Shown here piece by piece: positions 11,461 through 20,532 of a stretch of 64,000 nt of DNA; position 1 is the stretch's first letter, and the number at the start of each line of letters is the position of its first letter. The position numbers were made by a program, and so were the translations under genes. The notes beneath the pieces are model-generated. The model searched no databases. It was not told the DNA's origin and saw only the letters and a program-made list of their open reading frames with translations. Origin of the DNA: Ctenosaura bakeri (taxonomy: Eukaryota; Chordata; Lepidosauria; Squamata; Iguanidae); assembly GCA_948474755.1 (NCBI GenBank), contig CAOLHI010002125.1, positions 186,001 to 250,000 of the forward strand. Direction: 5' to 3'.

Positions 11461-12671
11461 TTAATGTAATTGTAGTAGCAATGCTTCTTCTTTTACCTGA
11501 GAGGTAAACCTGAGAGGTTACCTGTTAAGCCCCATGGAGATTGCAGTGTTAATGCACTGTCACTGTGGTCACAGATGCATGCAAATTAAGGTACATAATA
11601 TCCTGATTCTTGCATGCCCATTTAAATTAAAAGAAGAAAGAATCTCTTACCAATCCTTTTTTTAAATTCAAAGATCTTTCAAGACTGGATTAAAGCAGCA
11701 TGATACTCCATTTGTTCTCCATGCAACAATTAAAACCCAATAAGAAAATCTTAACTCTAACACTACTTGATTTCAGTAAGGAATCTGGGAGATAGAGATT
11801 AATCCCCTTTGCTTCTATTGCCACCTTTCAACGTATGCACTTATCATAGCAGATCTCAGTACAAATACATTAGAATAATTATTTATTCATAAGTCATAAA
11901 GTCATAATAGGTCATAAGTCCTATTGAAATAATATCATTTAAGCGTACAGCTAAAAATATTTTATTCTATCTGAATTCTATTCCAAATTGTTTTCTCTGT
12001 TATTCAGAAAATTTATTTAAAATATCATCCTTTCTCTGACATGATATACTGACAAGGAAAGGATGGCAAGATTATATTGGTGGTTTCTGATCTTCGAATC
12101 ATCTTTTGAACTGATTTGTCTTGAAAAAGAACTCCTATAGATTTTCCAGTGAATTATAACATATTGCAGATGGTGCTGAGAAACACTGAAGGTAAATGTT
12201 CAGTTTGTGCGGGACCCTTAAAGCCTCTTTGCTGTCTCACATAAGTAGAGAACACAGTGCAGAACATACCACCAACTTTTGCTTATAAATTGCATAGGAA
12301 GCTTGGCTGCCTTTACTGATTACCTAATGAAAGGGTCTTCTGGACCATAGTTTGAAAAATCCCTTTCTCCATACACTAAGCATTGATGGACATATTTTCT
12401 GTTGGCCATCCTGGAAGCTGCCTCTTTAAACACATTGGTTGCACCATTCAAATGTTACTGAATCTCACAGATAAGGCCAGTTTCATTGGATCTTTTAGAT
12501 GAATATGAATGAATAAATTACAACTTTATAGTATGGGCACAAAAATAAGTGGTAGGTTGGAACTCTTTTACATCATCATATCTAGTAAGGAGATTTAACT
12601 GCTTCTTCACAAGATTTCTAAAGGCAGATGAATTTGTCAGAATTCTTCTTACCAAGATGTTGAGTACTAAA
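11461..12671. other. Unassigned non-coding sequence
   Basis: AT-rich sequence including a small imperfect direct repeat of CATAAGTC/CATAATAGG at 11890-11925. No gene or named repeat seen. Confidence 0.4.
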
Positions 12672-12726
12672 GGCGATCACAGGGTTCTCTGTGGCTTGAG
12701 AGTGTGTGATGCACCCAAGGTCATTA
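12672..12726 (-). mobile_element. Sauria-type SINE fragment
   Basis: GGCGATCACAGGGTTCTCTG followed by CTTGAGAGTGTGTGATG and CACCCAAGGTCA is the reverse complement of the middle and tail of the SINE body seen at 7900, with internal deletions. Short, so confidence is moderate. Confidence 0.5.
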
Positions 12727-12921
12727 CCATTGTTAAATCACCACTTGGAAAAATACTCAGTCATTCACTGAGTTGCAGTGATTAGAAAGGTTGTTTTTGG
12801 ATGGGAGCTCCCAGAAATCCACACTGACCATGCCATCTGAGAAATTCTATAAGATGTAGACTGTACTTTGAAAAAAAAAAATTCTAAAAGTTGTTATGCT
12901 GTACATTTTATACACCATTGA

Positions 12922-13035
12922 GAGCCAGTGTAGTGTAATGGGTTGAGTGTTAAACTAGGAAACCGGGAGGTGAGAATCTGAATCCCTGCTCAACCAAGGA
13001 AACTCTGAGTGACTGTCATATAAGACTCTAAGCCA
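12922..13035 (+). mobile_element. Sauria-type SINE, 5' half
   Basis: GAGCCAGTGTAGTGTAATGG (A-box region), GTGTTAAACTAGGAAACC, then GAATCTGAATCCC (degenerate B-box) and CTCAACCAAGGAAACTCTG. This is the tRNA-related head and start of the body; the BovB-like tail is missing. Confidence 0.8.
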
Positions 13036-13187
13036 TCTGCATTGTCAACACTATTTGAGGTATGTTACTTAAGTGGTTGAAACTGAGAAGCATGTCCGCT
13101 TAGCAAAGTATATATAGACCCAATTGATAATTATTCAGTGCACAGTACATTGATTGGTTGAACTCACATGATCCTTCCCAGACCTAC

Positions 13188-13328
13188 CTTTGTTGTATAC
13201 CTTTCTCCATTGCCATCTGCTATCTTTTTTATTGCCCTTTCTTCCTGCCTGGCCTGATACCTGCTCACAGCATCCAGCTCCTCTTTGATATCAACTAATA
13301 TACAACTCTCCTCTGGACATCTCTGGTT
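13188..13328 (-). other. Coding-like open segment of unknown origin, ending at a splice-donor-like site
   Basis: One minus-strand frame is open for 47 codons without an ATG. Its translation is unusually charged and helical (contains DIKEELDAVSRYQARQEERA). It runs straight into AAG/GTAGGT, a good 5' splice-site match. It is GC-richer than the flanks. A second minus-strand frame at 13339-13566 is Lys-rich (YKMKGQAEKLKAVNKAVNRP) but in another register. Either the two are decayed parts of one transposon ORF, or the similarity to coding sequence is chance. I cannot assign a family. Confidence 0.25.
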
Positions 13329-13590
13329 TCAGGGCAGATCATAAAACAACCTTTGATGGCCTGTTTACTGCTTTGTTTACTGCCTTAAGTTTCTCAGCTT
13401 GTCCCTTCATCTTATACAATCTAATTTTATCATTTAACAGTCCATATCCCATCATCCCTTCATCTCTCTGTTTTCCAGAAATAAGTACCGTATAAATCAT
13501 ATATTTACAGCATACAGGATTAAAGCTATCCAATTTCCTTATACAATACAACAACTCACTACACATGCCCTACTCATTGCAAGGAGCAAT

Positions 13591-13622
13591 ATATGTGTGT
13601 ATGTGTGTGTGTGTGTGTGTAT
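13591..13622. repeat. (TG)n microsatellite
   Basis: About 15 TG units with one interruption. Confidence 0.95.
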
Positions 13623-15147
13623 AATACAATATAGATGCAATCAAGCAAGATACCCAATAACACCATTAAACATTACTAACGGCAAGCACTAACTAGATTT
13701 ACTTTACACATAGCAAGATAGGCAAAGTAGGTAGCAACAAGCATGACACCATACATTGTACTTTGCGTCACACTAGTTACATAATAACAGATATGACATG
13801 ATACATTGTACTTTGTATCACATTAATTACATACTTTACATACTTCCAGTTCCACATGCAATAGGGTGTTACTTGGCACTATGTAATAACCTACAAGAAT
13901 ATCCTTTCTCTATGCAGATACAATGCCATCTCACAACTCACACATCATGTCATTAGCCATGCTGACATGACAGTGACTTTGAAGAAGTCACATTCTCTCA
14001 ACCATAGAGGAAAGCAAGGGAAAACTTCCTCTGTGGTGATATAATGGGGGCAGTAATCATAGTTTGTCATGGAGGCCACACATTTTATATGCAGAACACT
14101 TTTTTTTTTTTTTGCTAAAAGAAAGTGTATTTCTCTGTAGAATCAGTCCCCTGAAGACATTTAAATTCCTAACATTTTAATGGAGTAAGTAACACTGCAC
14201 TAAAATAATTAAATATCAAACTGATATCTTGATTAACATGAAGTTTATGTGACTTTACCTTGCCTCATCTTTCCCCGAAATGACAGGAACAATCAAGTGC
14301 TGTTGTCTTTGTACCTTGGCAATTTTGCACACTGGATGTTTTATTTGGTCTATAGTATATATAATGAGTATTTAATTTGAATTATTAAAAAAAAAACACA
14401 CACAGGATAAATGAATAGCAGTTTATCGATTAGAACTCTACAGCAGTCTGTAATCATTTTGCTTTCCAGGCTTCCATGCCTACAGAGCATGAGGTTAAAA
14501 ATGGTTTAATTAGAATGTGAGGACGTATCCCCTTCAATCAACATCTGGTAACAATGAAGATAAAGGGTCTAAATCAGAAATGTCTAATGGCTTACTATTG
14601 GAAATGTTAAGTGATGAATGATTCCAGCAGTTGTTTCTCAATCAGTCCCTGAAGCTTAATATTAAGCAGTTTTGTTTAGTTTCAGAGCCTTTCCCTCTAC
14701 TGAATTAGAATAATCATTACTGAAACAACCCACCAAGGTTATGGCTTTTGAAAACTGTCAGTATTTCATTCCAAAGGAAGGAAAGAGAAACATTTATCAG
14801 TGGATCTTTTTGAATCGAACATTAAAGTATAGCCTAGCACTATGTAAATGTGCTCACAGGATCTCCGATCCCAACAGAGGCACCAGAACTTTTGTTTCCA
14901 CTTTTAAAATAACAGGAATTTTTCAATAAACGATAACCTGTAGAAAACTGGTTTGTTTAAACTGTTGTTAGTTCACACAAGCCAGACTCAAATAGTGAAT
15001 GGATAACAAACTCAGGGTTTGGACCAAATGTGTTGTTGTTGTCGTCATTTATTTATACAGCATCTATGGACATGGTGCTTTACAAGTAAAGCAATCAAAA
15101 ACAGTGGGTCCTGCCAAAGGCCATACAGTTGAAGTTGCTCTATAAAA
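13623..15147. other. Unassigned non-coding sequence
   Basis: AT-rich. Two near-identical ATACATTGTACTTTG(C/T)(G/A)TCACA segments, at about 13752 and 13801, mark a small local duplication. A TTTATTTATACAGCATCTAT segment at 15047 looks like a LINE 3'-UTR remnant. No reading frame of note. Confidence 0.4.
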
Positions 15148-15247
15148 GCCCCCTTCACACTACACAATTATAGCCTTTGTCACAACTTTAATGGTCATGA
15201 ATCCTGTGGAATTTTGGGTTTCATAGTTTGGTCAGAGGCACTAGAGC
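15148..15247. mobile_element. MITE family A relative, left half only
   Basis: GCCCCCTTCACACTACACAA, then GAATCCTGTGGAATTTTGGG, a TAGTTTGGTCAGAGG segment and AGAGCTCCC repeat the order of motifs in the left halves of family A copies. Sequence divergence is higher and the matching right arm is absent. Confidence 0.5.
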
Positions 15248-15298
15248 TCCCTCCTCTGTTTTTCCAAGTGAAGGGTGAAGCAGTGATTCGAAGAAATA

Positions 15299-15708
15299 GG
15301 CCCTTTCCACAGCTTACCTGATTCCGGCGTGAGTTCACAGGGATCACATGAGCAGCCTCTTGCAAGAGGCACTCGCATCCCCTCTGCTCTGTCTCTGCAG
15401 CAGCTCCCTGCTGCCCGGCAGGCAGTATGAAGGCTCTGCCTCTTCCTTCCACAGCGCAGCTGGGTGAGGAAGCACGAGGGCCACATCTCCGGAAGCTCCG
15501 CATGGAAGGTAAGTGTGTGTGGGGCCTGGGAGCAATGCGTGATTGTGCATCATTTTCAGCAAGAAGCCGAAAATTATATATTGCACAATTGCCACCTACT
15601 GGCCCCAGCAGCGTCGTGCAATTGCGAGGACGTGATGTGGAACAGTCCTCGCAATTGCGCGACGCTCCGGAGGCCCTTTTGCATGAGAAATGGCATGCGA
15701 AAAGGGCC
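15299..15708 (-). mobile_element. MITE family C, copy 2 (full length)
   Basis: 410 bp bounded by GGCCCTTTCCACAGC and GCATGCGAAAAGGGCC, with ATA on each side (15296-15298, 15709-15711). Inverted relative to copy 1. It carries an internal inverted pair (CAATTGCGAGGACG near 15619 and TCCTCGCAATTGCG near 15645), which folds into a hairpin near the right end. CpG-rich. A 171-codon minus-strand frame (15195-15710) spans it but simply reads through the element and its flank with no protein motif. Confidence 0.85.
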
Positions 15709-16621
15709 ATAGAAAATAGAACTCATCCTCCTTCCCAAGTCGCTCCCTTTCAAAATCTTTCTGTGTCTATTTCTTTCCCCTTAGGATAATATAAAAAGGG
15801 AGAAAATAGTTAGTACTTTAATTTGACTGACCCACAAGCATATCCATTATGTAGTAAACATTACAATCAGTGAGTTTCTTTATTTTGTCAGTGAGAAATA
15901 ATATCATGTAGTCTTTTTAGTGTCCTCTTTTCAAAACTTTATTTCAACATGAAATGAAACTTTTTAGGGGCACACACCCAAATCCAACATTAATACAATT
16001 CCACAGAGCTATCACTAGGCCCTCACTGGGCATTGTGTAAGTTGCAAAAGAATAACCATGCAGCTGCTGGCTCTTGTTTTTTCAGCTGCCACTTTCAACA
16101 ACAAGAGGTAAAAAAAAAAAAATCCTCAGGGGAACAAAAGGAAGCCATGATACAACTGATGGTGAATATACCTCTCCCCCTAAAATCTTCTCATCTTGAG
16201 CAAATCAATGAATCACTTCTCTGAGCTTGGTTACCCAGGTAGCAAGACATCAACTGAAGTCTCAAGGAATTGCGCTGCTTCTCCAGGTCTCCAGTAAGTG
16301 ACACTGATCACAAGGTGAAGAATATTGGAGAAGAAAGTCTGATTGTGGTAGATGGAATGCCTTTAAAGCCAGACACCCAATTCCATCCATTCCCATCCAG
16401 CACTACCATGATTCACTAGCTCAACATAAAAGTGTTTTGCTGTTGTGCTTGTATTCACATTAGCACACCAAAAAGCCAGCAGCAAGGGGAAGGGACTGAG
16501 AAGAGAAATTGTGAGTGGATGCATTTAAGCCCATCATGCCATCAGCTTTTTGGTTGCACGTGTCCTGGCAGGAAAGATGCAAGGCCTAGGCTCTGAGGGG
16601 AGGGAGATCCAAAAAAATGAA
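15709..16621. other. Unassigned non-coding sequence
   Basis: No gene or repeat boundary recognised. Confidence 0.4.
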
Positions 16622-16635
16622 TGAGAGAGAGAGAG

Positions 16636-16706
<71 letters not shown>

Positions 16707-16708
16707 AA
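16622..16708. repeat. (GAAA)n microsatellite
   Basis: A (GA)n lead-in followed by about 18 uninterrupted GAAA units, the longest pure tract in the window. The minus-strand Phe/Leu/Ser frame over it is an artefact. Confidence 0.97.
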
Positions 16709-17836
16709 CTTTCTGTGAAATAGCACTTAATTAAGATCCCTATGTGGCATGCAAGCAGCAAGAAAGGCTCACTGTGTGGGATATGAGCCTAAACAGGAAT
16801 AGCAGATATCTCTACCCTGTTATATATATTCTGACACCTACTCTGGCGTGCACCATTATCTAGTTATCTGGGTTCCCCCACATGCTGGTCCTGGTTATCC
16901 AAAATTTCCTTGCGCCCATTCCCACAACCATCCAAACTTGAGACAATTTCAACCTACCTGTCAATCTTTGTTAACCTCATGTCAGTAACATTGCAAGCGT
17001 CCCCCTTCTCCAACTCAGTATTTGGTCCTGAAATGTCAAGAAATGGCTGATTTGACAACCCTAGCTACCCTTTCTTCCCTTTCACTGTCCATACACAAGG
17101 CAGACAAATTTGAGACTCTATTTGCATACATCTCTAAGGCAGAACTCTTTGAAGGTTAGAGACTTCCTTTTTCCAGTCAAAGTGGCTTACTGATTTTCTA
17201 ATTTTTTTCCAAACTGCTTTCCACTATGTGTTAATATTTGCCTAGCCCCAATGTTGTTGTTATGTCGTGAATCACAAACATCTTTTAAAATCAGTTTTTA
17301 GTATTATCTCATCTCAACTTGTACTGGGAAGTTAATTAGAGCCCTAGATCAATTTTGTGGTTTCATTTTACTTTACCACAAAAAGACATTTTTCATTATT
17401 CTGTCTCTGCAGAAATGGCCTCTACTAATGATAATAGATTGCAGGACTTGTAAAACATGGATTCACATTGCATATGATTATATGTCTCTTGTGGCAACAT
17501 TCAGTTCTAATTCTGGACTGTTACTAGATGTTTGGCTGCAGCGTGTTGTACAAAGGTATTCCATTATTGCTCATCAGTTGAAGGAATAGGCAGGCACCCT
17601 CAAAGAAAAGCCAAAATGCCGTGTGTCAGAAATCAGTGATCTGAACCCATAGTCCTCTATGTATTCCAACAAAGTATTGAAAAGCACCTATCAGCAGGAA
17701 TATGTTAGGAACCAGATCTTTCAGTAGTCATTGCATGATCACATTGTTGTGACAAGGAATAGAAATGATGCACAATTTCTATCTTTGTGATAGGGTACAA
17801 AATGGAGGCAGGATTCTTATTCTTCTGCATTCACAG
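16709..17836. other. Unassigned non-coding sequence
   Basis: Nothing recognised until the exon-like segment at 17837. Confidence 0.4.
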
Positions 17837-17981
17837 TCGATGTCGTACCTCATTTCCATTCTGAAAGACAGACAGATCTTTCACTCACCGAACTCCTGTC
17901 AGGTTTGGAAGGCAAGGTACGGTAGGGGAAAAATGCCAAGTACTTCTGCTGAGTCAGTTAGCACATTCATTTCGGATGAAG
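17837..17981 (+). other. Candidate internal exon, product unknown
   Basis: 145 bp preceded by a pyrimidine-rich ATTCTTATTCTTCTGCATTC then ACAG, a good 3' splice site, and followed by GAAG/GTAAGTCAA, a near-ideal 5' splice site. One frame is open throughout and begins exactly in phase 0 (SMSYLISILKDRQIFHSPNS...), ending with one extra base. The segment has several CpGs, unlike the AT-rich flanks, and no transposon signature. The peptide matches no family I recognise. It could be an exon of a host transcript or lncRNA whose other exons lie outside the window, or a chance pairing of splice-like signals. Confidence 0.3.
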
Positions 17982-18349
17982 GTAAGTCAATAACCCTACT
18001 AGACAGAGGCCAGCATTCTATGCAACATTAACAGGTGAAAAAGTGATTATCTAGTAGGCAGGGTTAGGTTTCCTTATTTATTTTAGTTATTACCTTTTCA
18101 TTCGGCCTAAAAGCTAAAGCTCATTCAGGGCTTTGGAAAGCCATATTTGAAAGCATAAAATATTAAAAACAGAACAAAGCATAGGATAAAAAAGCTTTAA
18201 AGAAAAGAATTTAAAACAGCAGCTGAATAAAACCGAAGTAAAAATGAGGCAACATGAAAAGTTGAGAAAAATCTCTAATATGTCGTGTGTGTGTGTGTGT
18301 ATTAAAAAGTCTAGAAAAATAAAAATGCCTTACTTGCCAAGAAAAACTA
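17982..18349. other. Spacer with (TG)n
   Basis: Includes a short (TG)n tract at 18284-18300 and an A-rich stretch that may be LINE 3'-UTR debris. Nothing else. Confidence 0.4.
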
Positions 18350-18825
18350 AAAGACCTAGCACAATACAGGTAGCAAATGGGCCTTTCTGGGCAGGGCATT
18401 TCCCAGCCCAGGTGCCACCACTGAGTAGGGTCCCTGCTTAGGAGCTTCTGCTGGGGATACCCCAGAAGCTCTGGATTCTGATTCTGATTTTGAGGTATAG
18501 CCAGGTATATGGAAAGGGACAATCTGTTCAGATAAATTGGCCCCAGGCCATTTAGAGAGCTTTGGAGGTTGTTTGGGCCAAAGTGGAAGCCAGTGCAGAT
18601 CATGGAGAATGGTGTAACATAATAGTATCAGCTTTTTCACAGATGACCACACCACATCTTCATGAAATATGTGGTATCAAAGGAAATACTCTAAGTATGG
18701 ATATCCAATTTACTGCATGTAGAAAATGTTACTTAATGTTCAGCAGTTGCCCTATCTAAATTGAAAGTTGCTTTGAGTCCCAATGTTGGTGCAAAAGTGG
18801 GATACAACTAAAATGATGATGATGG
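18350..18825 (+). mobile_element. LINE-like (L2-type) 3' region, degenerate
   Basis: Ends in GTTGCTTTGAGTCCCAATGT then GGTGCAAAAGTGGGATACAA and a (GAT)n triplet tail. This parallels the tail of the L2-like element at 10325 (GCCACTTTGAGTCC...AAAGTGGGATATAA). Upstream, GGCCATTTAGAGAGCTTTGG and AAGTGGAAGCCAGTGCAGAT resemble conserved LINE-related text known from reptile genomes. Reading frames are destroyed. Confidence 0.5.
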
Positions 18826-18907
18826 TGATGATGCTCTGGGCAAATATTTGATTCTATTGCCTTGAGATACAGGAAGAGATTCTACCTTTCCCCATTTGTC
18901 AAACCAA

Positions 18908-19006
18908 CCAATGGGGATTCTTGATCCCTCCCCACACACACCAATGGGGATTCTTGATCCCTCCCCACACACACCAATGGGGATTCTTGATCCCTCCCCA
19001 CACACC
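18908..19006. repeat. 33-bp minisatellite, three identical-looking units
   Basis: CAATGGGGATTCTTGATCCC plus TCCCCACACACAC is repeated three times at 18908, 18941 and 18974 with no visible change. Because 33 is a multiple of three, both strands read as an 11-residue repeat (MGILDPSPHTP on plus). The absence of divergence suggests recent expansion or ongoing length variation. Confidence 0.97.
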
Positions 19007-19090
19007 TTTTCTGTCGTTGATGTAGGAAAATGCAAAGGCTGGATTACAGCTCATGAAGGCTTAAACATGGTATTGTAGTTTTTCTTTAGA

Positions 19091-19291
19091 TTAGCATTTC
19101 TCAACCTTTTTACCCTGAAAGAACCCCTGAAAAATGTCCAGATGTTAGGGAATCCCTGCATAAAAGATATTATGCCTAATTTTTTAAAAAAGTTTTTTTT
19201 TCCCCAATCATGATTTCTTATGGAACCCCTAAGCAACCTTTTGGGGAATCCTAGGGTTCCAAGGAACCCTGGTTGAGAAACCCTTCACTAG
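19091..19291. mobile_element. DNA-transposon-like element with inverted TTTCTCAACC ends
   Basis: TTTCTCAACC at 19097 faces GGTTGAGAAA at 19271. Inside, GGAACCCCTAAGCAACCTTT and GGAATCCTAGGGTTCCAAGG form further partial repeats. The end pair fits hAT-type elements, but no 8-bp target duplication can be read, so the class is tentative. Confidence 0.5.
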
Positions 19292-19533
19292 ATCATTAAA
19301 ATGAGACAGCCTTCATTCTATATTATATAAAAGCTCCATTGCATAAGTACTTCTCATGTGTAGATACTAATATAAAGTTGGTTTGTCTGTATAGCATTTA
19401 TTAGATGTGCTCCTACAGGGCAAAGCTCCTATCTTATTGGGTCTTGTAAAAGCTGTTCCAATCTGCAGCTAGTAATTGTTGATCCGGGATGTGGCTCCTA
19501 CTATATGGGAACCTCAGCAAGATAATATCATCA

Positions 19534-19655
19534 TGACTCATGGAGTCACGGATTATGCACCTGTTTTACTAGCTAACTAATCAGGAAGAGCCAATAGGGG
19601 CCCATCATCACTCTCACCTCACCGTTGTTTCCATAGCAACATATTCATACACGTG
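19534..19655. promoter_or_regulatory. Cluster of promoter/enhancer-type motifs
   Basis: Within 122 bp: TGACTCA (AP-1 site, 19534-19540), CCAAT (19591-19595), GTTTCCATAGCAAC (RFX X-box-like palindrome, 19627-19640) and CACGTG (E-box, 19650-19655). These are exact or near matches to established consensus sites. Function is inferred only. No transcript is recognisable on either side within the window. Confidence 0.3.
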
Positions 19656-19699
19656 TGTTTCTGGAAAGCTCCCGTCTAGGGATAGGGAAATCTGTCAGC

Positions 19700-20130
19700 T
19701 CTGCTTTCTCTTGCGTTCAGATTTTTAAACCTGAAGAAATCTGTAAATGCCAATAAATTCCTCGAAAACAAACTAAAATGAAATTCCCACCTTCTCTACC
19801 AGTCAAATAAGTACAGCAATTTCCAGGATGGAGAGGGGGATTGCCTGCACTATTTGCATTAAGATGGAAAGCCTCCAAGAAAAAAAAAGAGGAAGCAATC
19901 TTAATTTAACACTAAACATGGTCAGATACTCAAGAAATTAAAACCCATACTTTTAAAAGCAGCAAACAGAAAAGCCTGGGCTTGGATGATCAAACCAATC
20001 AGTTTTGGTTTCTCCCTATATTCAGATTTTTAAATGCTTAAACGTCTATCCATTTCAAATATGAAAAAACTAGCTGATTTGGATAGCTTCATCCTCAACT
20101 GAAAACACACTGAAATGAAATTCCCCGTGG
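19700..20130. repeat. Diverged direct repeat pair about 305 bp apart
   Basis: TTCAGATTTTTAAA at 19716 and at 20021 are followed by matching AAAACA(A/C)AC segments and AAAATGAAATTCCC / GAAATGAAATTCCC at about 19775 and 20112. Spacing grows from 305 to 337 bp, so one copy carries a length change. This is either an old local duplication or two copies of an unnamed element. Confidence 0.55.
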
Positions 20131-20352
20131 CTACAGGAGGCATGAGAGAATGAATGACTCGCATTAGAAACATGTTAATTATTCTATGTACCAGTAAGGC
20201 AGCCCAGATCAATTGTCTCAAATGGTTTATTTTTGTGCTGTACGTGATATTTCCTGCTGTTACAGATTTGAATTTTTATTTAATGCAGCTCATCTTTTTA
20301 AAGTGTTTGCATTTCAGGTGCTTTTGTAACTTTGTACTCAATTCTACTCTCT

Positions 20353-20532
20353 TGATATTTCCTCACTAGGCTGTTATAGCGCGATGATTCCACTTTCAAC
20401 ATCCTATGGAATCCTGGGGTTTGCAGTTTCGGGAGGGGCCGGCGAGCCCCTCCCGAAACTGAAAACCCCAGGATTCCATAGGATGTTGAAAGTGGAATCA
20501 TCGCACTATAACAGCCTAGTGCGGAAATGGCC
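20353..20532. mobile_element. MITE family A, copy 1 (near-perfect hairpin)
   Basis: The core at 20365-20520 consists of two 75-bp arms in inverted orientation that differ at only two positions, around a 6-base centre (CGGCGA). Arm order: ACTAGGCTGTTATAGCGC, GATTCCACTTTCAACATCC, TATGGAATCCTGGGGTTT, then the GC-rich CGGGAGGGGC. The right outer end reads GTGCGGAAATGGCC; the left outer end is eroded. Best preserved member of the family here. Confidence 0.9.

Noticed and set aside
15195..15710. 171-codon minus-strand ORF as a gene
   Set aside because: Coincides with a full-length MITE plus flank; no domain, and the family C copies at 4686 and 26714 do not keep the frame.
18908..19006. CRISPR array
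   Set aside because: The 33-bp units are directly adjacent with no spacers, and the host is a vertebrate; it is a minisatellite.
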